A stretch of DNA of 64,000 nt. Source: Mycosphaerelloides madeirae (lineage: Eukaryota; Ascomycota; Dothideomycetes; Mycosphaerellales; Mycosphaerellaceae). The notes under the pieces were generated by a model that was not told the DNA's origin, made no database searches, and saw nothing but the letters and a program-made list of their open reading frames with translations. The first letter of the stretch is position 1. Each line of letters begins with the position of its first letter. This document shows positions 56,394-64,000 of this stretch, one piece after another. A program made the position numbers and the translations under genes. The stretch lies in assembly GCA_002785995.1 (NCBI GenBank), contig NHNV01000029.1, positions 62,001 to 126,000 of the forward strand, read 5' to 3'.

Positions 56394-59300
56394 ATGTTCC
56401 CGCCGCAGCTCCACCAGGGCCTCAGACCCCGCTCCTTGTCCATGCCCGCTGCCATGAGCATGAGCATGAGCATCGGGACATCGGCCAGCTCCATGCTCCG
56501 CTGCACGGCCACCACCCCAAGCCGTGGCATCTGGAGCTGGAGAAGGCAGGCAGATTACACTAGTCATATCGATCCGCAGTTCCAACGCTTCTGCCGATAC
56601 CGAACGCTCAAGACAAGAGCGAAGCTGCTGGACAAGCTCCGACGCCGAGGTCGATGGGATTGGGATGCCAACCAACAGCCCTTCTTCAGTCCCAAGCACG
56701 TCCGTCTGGCAAGCCATATCGGCAGACCGAGATGGCGGCACAATGAAGATGGCAGTGAGAAGAAGAACAACAGGGAAGCTGCCGAGGACGAGGGCTACGA
56801 GCTCAGCCAGCGCGAGAAGGAATGGAAGGAGCAGATGGAGGCAATGCGGAGACGTATCGAACAGGATCCCTACGAAGCCGTCTTCGGCAAGAGGTTCGAG
56901 CCGTTCTGGACGCCCTTGGTGCCCACCTGGATGCGTGAAGAAATGGGCCTCGCCCGCTGGCCCAAGTCCAAGGAGATCGCCAAATCCAATAGACCTGCCA
57001 CATCCGAACCTGCCGCAACTGTAGACGTGAATACCACCAAGCAATCCAAGAAAGACGCCGATGTCATTCCAAATGGTCAACTGACTGAATATGCCTACCC
57101 GGAGAACGGGAAGCCTGCCTCATCCTCCGTCGTAGACACAGATACACCGAATGGCCAACTGACAAGCTACTCATACTCCAGGAAGAAGCCCATTTCAGAG
57201 AACCCCGATAGTCCGAATGGTCAACTGACGAGCTACTCATACTCGTCTTCGACGTCGTGGGATTCCTGGACTAAGAAGGCACGAAGAGACGAATGGGACT
57301 CTATCTCAGGCCAGAGACGGCGCTATGTATACGATCCCATATCTAATCGTATGGTTCAGTTTGAAACGCCTGCTTCTGAGAGAGCCACGGAGCTGTCAAT
57401 GCCTAGCAAGACGACCGGAAGTTCAACCCTCGCAGAATCGCAGCCCGCGAAGGCCGCCTGCACTGCTGTTGATGTTCCGGTCAAGACTGCTGTTGAACCA
57501 CGCAAAGCGATCCCTGTTCCCACGAACACGAGTGAGACGATGTCAAATAATACCACTCCTTACTTCCCCTCCCTGCTCAAGTCCTCTCTGGTGACCAAGC
57601 ATAGCGGCGTTGTGGCCGTCTCTGAGACGCCAGAGAAGGCCCTCGACACTCTCACTGCAAACGATATCCGCGCATCGATGGGTAAAACCCGCAATTATCG
57701 AGGCAGCCAGGAAAGGTTTGCAAAGAAGCATGCGTATCAGCTCCAGGGAATTGAAGACAAAACGGCATGGATTGGAGCTCAGCCCAAGGCTTTGGCTGCG
57801 TCGGAGACGCCGTTTGCTTTGCAGCCCTCGGTGGATCGTATGCAGTCAAGGGACCTTCCTTCCACAGTCGAGCCGGACGACTCCGCTGCTCATGAGTCTA
57901 CGGGGGAAGCTGGTGATTTCAGCTCTACCAACCTACCCAAAGATTGGGAGAAGCAGGCGGATCTGCTTCAAGCTGAGCGTGTCAAGCGAACTCGCGGCAG
58001 CTCCTCGGTACCCAGACCCTCCGGCGAGGCCCGTCCGAAGATGCGGTGGATCGATATCATGACTACGAGGAAGGCTGAATACGATGCCCAGAAACTGGCA
58101 GAGAAAGCTGCCTTGGAAGCCGCAGATGCCGAGAAGGATGCTAAACTCAACAAGGCCAACTCATTGCTCGAGGCTGAGGTCAGAGATCAGAAGCTTCGCA
58201 TGATGGCCTACCAGAACCGTTATGCTCACGGCGCTCTCGCCGACATCCAACACGCGATCCAACAGAAAACACCCCAGAAGTCGGAGCCAGACGCGGTGAC
58301 ACAGGATGTTCAAAAGGAAAGAGAACGGTACCAACAGAAGATCCGTGACTTGAGAACGGAACTCGATACGACTTTCAAGCAGAGCAGTGTGAATTCAGAA
58401 ATGCATCTGGAGCGGATTCGCGACCTGGAGAGGGAAGTGGGCTTGGCTCGCAACTTTGGACATGATACTCTTCAGGTGGAGAAAGATCGCTACGTACAGA
58501 AGACTAAGAGTCTGAAGGAGGAGCTTGATAGGACTTTCAAGCAAAGCAGCGTCAATGCTGAGATGCAGGTTGAGCGGATCCGCGATCTGAAGCGGGAGCT
58601 CAAGGAGGCACGCAGTACTCTGCAGGCGCAAGATCGCAACGTGCAGAATACCAAGATTCTGGAGAGAGACCTCGGATGGACTCCCAGTAAACACAGTGTC
58701 AAAGTCGAGGAAAGGTTCGTGAAGGATTTCGAGAAGGATACCGAGCGAAGGCGTGCTATAGAGCGGGCGCTCAAACCGGTGCGCAAATGCCATAGTGCAA
58801 AGAGCGTCGAAGCCACCCGAGCTGAGGGAGACTTCTGCGCCAATGTGACCAAGTACGCCAAGGACAGCAGCAAGTGGTATAAGAAACCCTGCTATGTTTC
58901 TGGAGCGACCGAGCCAAGCCGAGCCGAAATTGAACAGGCAGAGCAGAAGGCTCAGGATGACGCATTGGTCCACGAGATCAAAGACATCTACGAGGCGGAG
59001 TATGGTCCGATTGACACGATGAAGTCAGAGCCACAAGTCGTCGAGGTCGAGACTGACGTGGACCTTGGAAAGGCATTGGCGGATTATGAGAAGGAGCAGG
59101 AGTATGAGTTCCAAAAGCCGCGATTGACGTTGGAAGCAGAGATTGCTGCGGAAGAGAAGGCGGCTCACGAGGCTCAGGCTCTGCTGGATCCATATCCCCA
59201 ATCTTGTGTCACGACTACCCAGACCATGGATCAGGACGTACACGGAGAAAGGATCTCGGGCAAGGCTCCGACAATCATTTCATGCGACGCCGCGGCGGAG

Positions 59301-60158
59301 ATCAGTGCCGTTCAGAGCGGTATTCAATGGGAGGAACCGCCAGTCTACAAGGTCCTGGCTTACGACTCCGGCAACGATATGCTCACCACGGCCGTGACTT
59401 GTTCAAACGTCACTGGCAACGAGACGCCTATTTCGATTCAGGACGCGTTATCAGAGCTTTACCAACCTGCCAGGTTCGTGTCTGAGTTCGCCAACCTTCA
59501 GCGTGAAAGCTTCCAGGTCATCTACGGAACCAAGGACCTGCTTGTCTTTAGGAAGGTCAAGACTGTGGTGCCTTCTCAGCCGCAAGAACCTGCGACGCTT
59601 CAAGATCACGGCTTGGTGAAGGAGTCTGTCGCTGACACCACGGAGTCCAAGTCTTTCCCTGCTGGCGTTAACCCGATCGATGGGATGGGCCACTCCGTCG
59701 AACCCAACACTGGCAGTTTTGCCTCCCCGACAGGCTTTGTAGGCGACAGATGGGACGCTCTCTCCCCAACTGACAAGCAAGCACAATCTCCCGACGCAAC
59801 CTCAGAGCCCTGGGGCCTTGAACCCGACGCACCATCCTACACTGCAAAGAAGAATGACACCGACATCAAACACTACCCCCGCGTCAAGCGCGAAGAGCGC
59901 GTTTTCTCCGGCTCACGCCTCAAACCAAGCCGGAAAGAACGCAAGCGCGAATCAAGGCAGGCCAGGCTGAAGATCGAAAAGAGAAGGAAGAGGAACTTGA
60001 GGATAACCATTGCGATTACCTTTATGGCCATGATCACCAGCGGCGGTGCTTACTATCTTGGCAGTGTGGCGGAAGCGGCGGAGAAGAAGCGGCTGGAGCA
60101 GGAGGAGGAGGAGGAGGCGAAGCGGAAGCTGCTCACGGGCTGGAGAGGGAAGTGGTGA
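56394..60158 (+). CDS. Large low-complexity, coiled-coil membrane protein, probably mitochondrial
   Basis: One exon, 1,254 residues, start at 56394 (CACCATG). The N-terminus is rich in Arg, Ser and Met with no acidic residues, as in a mitochondrial presequence, and leads into a conserved-looking Arg-rich segment (FCRYRTLKTRAKLLDKLRRRGRWDWD). Residues about 226-284 hold three imperfect copies of PNGQLTSYSY. About 555-800 is predicted coiled coil with an internal duplication built on ELDxTFKQSSVNxEM and ERIRDLxRE. Near the C-terminus a basic stretch (RKERKRESRQARLKIEKRRKR) is followed by one transmembrane helix (ITIAITFMAMITSGGAYYLG, about 1203-1222) and an acidic/basic tail. I know no function for it. 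Confidence 0.72.
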   Translation: MFPPQLHQGLRPRSLSMPAAMSMSMSIGTSASSMLRCTATTPSRGIWSWRRQADYTSHIDPQFQRFCRYRTLKTRAKLLDKLRRRGRWDWDANQQPFFSPKHVRLASHIGRPRWRHNEDGSEKKNNREAAEDEGYELSQREKEWKEQMEAMRRRIEQDPYEAVFGKRFEPFWTPLVPTWMREEMGLARWPKSKEIAKSNRPATSEPAATVDVNTTKQSKKDADVIPNGQLTEYAYPENGKPASSSVVDTDTPNGQLTSYSYSRKKPISENPDSPNGQLTSYSYSSSTSWDSWTKKARRDEWDSISGQRRRYVYDPISNRMVQFETPASERATELSMPSKTTGSSTLAESQPAKAACTAVDVPVKTAVEPRKAIPVPTNTSETMSNNTTPYFPSLLKSSLVTKHSGVVAVSETPEKALDTLTANDIRASMGKTRNYRGSQERFAKKHAYQLQGIEDKTAWIGAQPKALAASETPFALQPSVDRMQSRDLPSTVEPDDSAAHESTGEAGDFSSTNLPKDWEKQADLLQAERVKRTRGSSSVPRPSGEARPKMRWIDIMTTRKAEYDAQKLAEKAALEAADAEKDAKLNKANSLLEAEVRDQKLRMMAYQNRYAHGALADIQHAIQQKTPQKSEPDAVTQDVQKERERYQQKIRDLRTELDTTFKQSSVNSEMHLERIRDLEREVGLARNFGHDTLQVEKDRYVQKTKSLKEELDRTFKQSSVNAEMQVERIRDLKRELKEARSTLQAQDRNVQNTKILERDLGWTPSKHSVKVEERFVKDFEKDTERRRAIERALKPVRKCHSAKSVEATRAEGDFCANVTKYAKDSSKWYKKPCYVSGATEPSRAEIEQAEQKAQDDALVHEIKDIYEAEYGPIDTMKSEPQVVEVETDVDLGKALADYEKEQEYEFQKPRLTLEAEIAAEEKAAHEAQALLDPYPQSCVTTTQTMDQDVHGERISGKAPTIISCDAAAEISAVQSGIQWEEPPVYKVLAYDSGNDMLTTAVTCSNVTGNETPISIQDALSELYQPARFVSEFANLQRESFQVIYGTKDLLVFRKVKTVVPSQPQEPATLQDHGLVKESVADTTESKSFPAGVNPIDGMGHSVEPNTGSFASPTGFVGDRWDALSPTDKQAQSPDATSEPWGLEPDAPSYTAKKNDTDIKHYPRVKREERVFSGSRLKPSRKERKRESRQARLKIEKRRKRNLRITIAITFMAMITSGGAYYLGSVAEAAEKKRLEQEEEEEAKRKLLTGWRGKW

Positions 60159-60343
60159 TGATTTGAATGGCATTTATGAGTGGCGTTTTGGGTATTTTGC
60201 ATTTGGGATGTGGGGATTAGTGAATGTTTTTCTTTTGCGAGGATGGCTGCCATTTTCTCACCGCTCAGACTATTACTTAGATTTTTTTCAAGTATTTTGT
60301 CGTATTGATGGCGAAGGTCTCCTCTCTGTGATAGCAGTCCTCC

Positions 60344-61037
60344 TCAGTTGGTCTTCTTGCCAGATCCGGGCCTCTTGCTCAGAATCGCATCGAGTCGCAT
60401 ATACATATCAACACCCATGAATACCGCTAAAACACATCGCTCGTTAGCCCGACCCAGGAATCAACGATAAGAAGAAAGAAATACTCACAAACCCCCAAGT
60501 AAGGCACATACAACTTCCCCAGCTCCCCCTTGACAGCCATCGAAACCCCCTCCCAGCTCAAATACTCCACCACACACGTCGCCGTCGTGATCGCCGTCTG
60601 CACTGCATAAAGCAAAAGCTGCACGGGCACTTTCGGATCATCACGCCAAAGCGCAGAAACAGCCCAGAAGGAGAGCGGGACGTGGTAGAGGGCTTCGAGG
60701 TAGATGTAGAAGGTGAACCAGGCTGGGGGATGCGTGAAGAAGCGGTCTTGAAAGGTTGTTATGTAGAATTGGCGGAGGTGGAGGAGCAGGGTGGGGGTTA
60801 GGTGGACCGGGTAGAGGGGGACGAGGTCGACGCCTAAGGGGGGGTTGTTAGTGGTGGTGGGTTGGGTGGAGGGGGGGGNNNNNNNNNNNNNNNNNNNNNN
60901 NNNNNNNNNNNNNNNNNNNNNNNNNNNNNNNNNNNNNNNNNNNNNNNNNNNNNNNNNGAACAGAAGAGGACGGGGATGTGGATTAGGAAGAAAATGAGGT
61001 AGAGGAGGTCGCGTTTTCGGGAGAGTATGGAGGTCAT
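60344..61037 (-). CDS. TMEM97-like EXPERA domain membrane protein
   Basis: Exons 61037-60962, 60833-60489 and 60426-60344 give 167 residues. The sequence MTSILSRKRDLLYLIFFLIHIPVLF, then VDLVPLYP, FTFYIYLEALYHVPLSFWAVSAL and YAVQTAITTATCVVEYLSWEG matches the four-helix EXPERA fold of TMEM97 (sigma-2 receptor). Such proteins reside in the ER or lysosomal membrane and affect sterol handling. The assembly gap 60879-60957 lies in the first intron (60834-60961), so the coding sequence is complete if no exon hides in the gap. The phases on both sides agree. The tail ends in basic residues (SGKKTN), a possible ER-retrieval-like end. Confidence 0.82.
60879..60957. other. Assembly gap (79 N)
   Basis: The N run is bordered on its left by a G-rich tract (GGGGGGGG) and purine repeats, which probably stopped assembly or sequencing. 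It falls in the first intron of the TMEM97-like gene. Confidence 0.99.
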
Positions 61038-61270
61038 CTTTTGTTTTTGTTATTCGTGGTTATTCGAGTGGGTGTGAAGTTGATGGAATTCGCGAGGTTG
61101 ACGAAGGGAAGATGGGGATGAAGTGGACGCGAAGCGAAAGCGCGTGGAGATGAGGTCAAGGTTGTTCGTCTTGGCACGGACCATTGACATTGAGTTTCCA
61201 GGCATATTAATTTCACAACCATGCTGCACACTCTGAGCATGTGATTGAAATGCTGTCGTAGATGTCCTCG

Positions 61271-63091
61271 TCACTCTGGAACCCTCTCCCCAACGCTCTT
61301 CCAAAACTCACACCTCGCTCCTCTTCCCCCCTCCCACGCATACGCATCGACCACGCGAAAATCGTTCTGCAGACCAGGCTCTTCATACTGCGTCGCATTC
61401 TGCACCGGATACGCAACGACGTGCGCACTATACTCAACACCCCCAGTCTCGTTCAAATTGAGCATCTTCCATCCCCCATCAGCACTGAACAATGGCCAAT
61501 CCGAAGCATCATTCGCTTGCATCGAACCATTGCCGTTCGCCAGGGCATCTGGAATACTAGGATTGCGTTTGGTGATCATGTTGCCCCACATGGTCGTAAA
61601 GGCAGTCACAAATTCCGGGCTGATGTTGATGCTCCTCGCACGGAGGCCCTCAGCGCTCAGATCCGCGCCGTGTTGAGCTGCGGGGATGGAGTACTGGTAT
61701 TTATAAGCTAGTTTGCCGTTTTGGGGATTGTAAGCTTGAGCAAGCCAGTATGAGGGACAAACGAAGGTGGTTTCGGAGTATAGATTGATGGCTCGCTGGA
61801 ACGGTCCCGTGGCAACCGGGCCAACGTTCCCAGCGGTTGCCCCGTTGCAGTCTCCGCAGGTGGCGTATGGTGTTGATGATTCGTTGGAGGCAGGGTAGTA
61901 TTTGTGAAGGACCTCGTTCACGTCGGATATAGACAGGAGTGGATACTCGAGCCTCACCCAAGCCTCGAAGTCTGCTGTCGTGGTGATGTTGGGAATCACG
62001 AAAGAAGCGCCTTCCATAGCGTTGTTTCCAGACAAGACTCTCCGACCATTCACTTTACCTGCCAGCAATTGCTGGCTCGGGCGATGGCGAATGAAGTGAC
62101 TGTCTGTCACAGGAAGGAACGCCCAGGTACCCCAAGTTCCAGACGTTGTGACTACGGCATTCGCTAGCTGTAGTATTTCGGATGGAGAGCTCCGAAGACA
62201 GTCCAAAATGGTTATGCTGGTGTTTCCATAAGCACGTCCTGAAAAGCAGCCCGAAGCAGCCGCAAAAGCGTAATAGGCTTGCGAAGGTTGCCAGTCGTTG
62301 TAGCTGTATTGCATTGGAAGATAAGGTGAGGCGACAATCACGTTTTCGAAGAGGCTGGTCCCGAGCGTTCCGCCGTACGCCATGGCTTGTAGCATCACAC
62401 TACCACCACCAGCGGATTCACCTGCAATGGAAACATGTCGAGGGTCCCCACCAAATTTTGAGATGTGCTTCTGGACCCATTGCAGAGCGAAATGCTGATC
62501 GAGCAGTCCGGCATTGGCATCTCCGAATCGATGAACTTCATCGCCCGCAAGGAATCCAAAAGCGCCGAGGCGATATTGAATGACCACGCTGACGAAGCTG
62601 TTATTGTTGACGGACGTGATAATCCCAACGTCCTGATTGCCCTGACCACCGCCGTAGCCACCACCTGCCAGAACTCGTCAGATGCGGGTTCAGAAATAGC
62701 TGTGGGTTGGAATACCGTGGATCCATACAAAGACAGGCAAGCTGCTACCGTTGCTCGGTGAGTACACGCTCAAGAACAAGCAGTCTTCGGATCCAGTGTA
62801 GTTGAAGTTTGCAGCTAGCGGTGCCTGAGGTGCCTGGGGACAACGCTGCGGTAAGGCATTTGCTATTATCGTCGAGTTGCGGTTTGTCACAGGCGGCTGC
62901 GGTCTTCGAAACCTGTTCTCTCCAGAAGTCGATGCTGCATACCGAATTCCTTCCCAGACATTGAGGCCGAAAGACGCGTTCCTGTATCCTTGGTAGATCT
63001 CGTATCCCAGGTCAACTGTGAGGTTAACTGTAGATGTAGGTGCACAAAATGCTAAAGTCAGGAACAAGAAAAGTGGAAGCAGACCGGCCAT
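61271..63091 (-). CDS. Secreted type B carboxylesterase
   Basis: Two exons (intron 62665-62715) encode 589 residues. The signal peptide MAGLLPLFLFLTLAFCAPTS is followed by the type B signature SEDCLFLSVYSP, the oxyanion loop WIHGGGYGGGQ, and the nucleophile elbow GESAGGG near residue 209. Later segments include the family's catalytic Glu region and a His-containing C-terminal part. Several N-glycosylation sequons (NLT, NAS, NRN-S, NYT, NGS) fit secretion. It would hydrolyse carboxylic esters outside the cell. The name cannot be refined to lipase, feruloyl or tannin esterase from sequence alone. It is probably unrelated to the polyketide cluster 45 kb away. Confidence 0.9.
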
Positions 63092-63780
63092 CTTCAGGTA
63101 TCGTAGCGACGAGGATCGGTATGTTTCCACCGGCCCTACCTCTACGTGTCCTATAAGTACCCGGGGGCGCATCGAGAGATGTCATAATTCGGGGTAGACA
63201 TGGCCGAGAGGTACATGGTGATTGATTTTTCCGGATTCGAGGCATCGAGAGCTTTTGTACCTGCATCAATTGCTGGTTTCCGGCGCCCGATGAGGGGAAG
63301 ACGGGAGCGACGGCGATTTCATACGAACTTGGGGAATCAAGCATTCCGAATGTGTTAGAGACAAAACAGTGTTGATTTCACGAACGTTGAGCATGGTTTG
63401 TTGATGGTGGAGGTGGTGGATGATGGAGAAGAAAAGGGAAGAGCGAGGGAGCCAGCGGAAGACTAGTCAGATGGAAGAATGTTTAGCCGATGTGATCTGT
63501 GCTGAGATGGGCACCTTTTCCGCCTTTCTTCCTTCTCATCGCTCTTCCCATCCTCCCGACTTAACGAAATCCATGGCGCTTCGCTGTCTTGGGTCAAGCA
63601 CAATTGTCGCCGTGAGCATGGAGTGCACCACCCAATGCCACACCCTCGAGTGAGGCGCAGTGGTTGCTGACAGAGTCCTGTGGCTTGCCGCCAGTCGAAG
63701 GATTCGGGCGACAGGTAACAGGTGACAGGTCTCACGTCTGCTGAGGGGGAAAACATAAAGAGGCCTTGCTCGCAACGCTC
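63092..63780. other. Intergenic region, esterase to C2H2 gene
   Basis: Contains the promoters of the divergent esterase (minus) and C2H2 (plus) genes. Small frames at 63420-63653 and 63463-63775 are unconvincing. GGTAACAGGTGACAGG at 63713-63728 is a short direct repeat of unknown meaning. Confidence 0.45.
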
Positions 63781-64000
63781 ATGGAAAAGGACAATGCAGT
63801 TTCAAGAATTCTTGACTCCAGTATCTACACGATGCCTTCCTCAGATAAATCACCGATACCTCACATCGAAAACTCCTGGTCGTGTGCGGAATGCTCTCGG
63901 TCTTTCCATCAGTCGAAGCTGTTGGAGAAGCATGCCCGTGACGCTCAGCACAAGGCCTACCAATGCTTTTGCGGACGAGCCTTCGCCAGACGTACAGCAG
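63781..64000 (+). CDS. C2H2 zinc finger protein, 5' end only
   Basis: From the ATG at 63781 the frame stays open to the window edge (73 codons). It holds one complete finger, WSCAECSRSFHQSKLLEKHA with the second His in RDAQH, and the start of another, YQCFCGRAFARRTA. It is likely a transcription factor, and many fungal proteins of this type add a Zn2Cys6 cluster or a homology domain further on. An internal ATG at 63832 could be the true start. Confidence 0.7.
   Translation, partial: MEKDNAVSRILDSSIYTMPSSDKSPIPHIENSWSCAECSRSFHQSKLLEKHARDAQHKAYQCFCGRAFARRTA

Noticed and set aside
61271..63091. Carboxylesterase as the missing release enzyme for the PKS
   Set aside because: It has a signal peptide and lies 45 kb away in a conserved gene block, so a role in the cytosolic pathway is unlikely.
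1..64000. CRISPR arrays, prophage or plasmid origin features
   Set aside because: The window is intron-rich fungal nuclear DNA, and no regularly spaced identical repeats were seen.

Overview
The window is nuclear DNA of a filamentous ascomycete (Pezizomycotina). Short GT-AG introns of about 45-90 bp interrupt most genes, and the gene types are typical of moulds: iterative polyketide synthases, Zn2Cys6 regulators, a hydrophobin-like protein and Dal5-type permeases. A dothideomycete is my guess, but nothing here proves the class. One run of 79 N (60879-60957) marks an assembly gap.

0.6-28.3 kb is a polyketide gene cluster. A FAD monooxygenase (664-2282) lies tail-to-tail with a non-reducing PKS (2548-8896, minus). 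That PKS shares a 721-bp divergent promoter with a highly reducing PKS (9618-17048, plus). The pairing predicts that the reducing enzyme makes a chain that the SAT domain of the non-reducing enzyme extends and folds into an aromatic ring, later hydroxylated by the monooxygenase. The C-terminal thioesterase-like domain of the non-reducing PKS has lost its catalytic residues. Next comes a complex I subunit gene (NDUFS7/PSST, 17816-18707), then two regulators: a C2H2 plus Zn2Cys6 factor (19176-21166) and an AflR-like factor (21295-22662). A 2.65-kb spacer with a decayed tandem repeat follows, then a cupin (25317-26014) and an intact P450 (26579-28282). The NDUFS7 copy departs from the family consensus as I recall it, so it could be a self-resistance paralogue; that is a hypothesis.

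28.3-43 kb is largely a graveyard. It holds broken copies of a P450, a methyltransferase, two MFS transporters, ankyrin-repeat pieces and two 'LPxELR' family genes, with two nearly identical 608-bp repeats exactly 8,596 bp apart. The mitochondrial ribosome recycling factor gene (35131-36052) survives intact in the middle.

43.2-64 kb is a conserved, gene-dense block: a DUF2237 protein, a hydrophobin-like secreted protein, a Cys-rich single-pass membrane protein, an RBR ubiquitin ligase with a membrane segment, a divergent permease/FAD-oxidoreductase pair, a BTB protein, a ZFAND1/Cuz1-like AN1 protein, a 1,254-residue probable mitochondrial membrane protein, a TMEM97/EXPERA protein, a secreted type B carboxylesterase and the start of a C2H2 protein cut by the window edge. 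Exon joins were read by eye; reading-frame sums were checked for each spliced gene.
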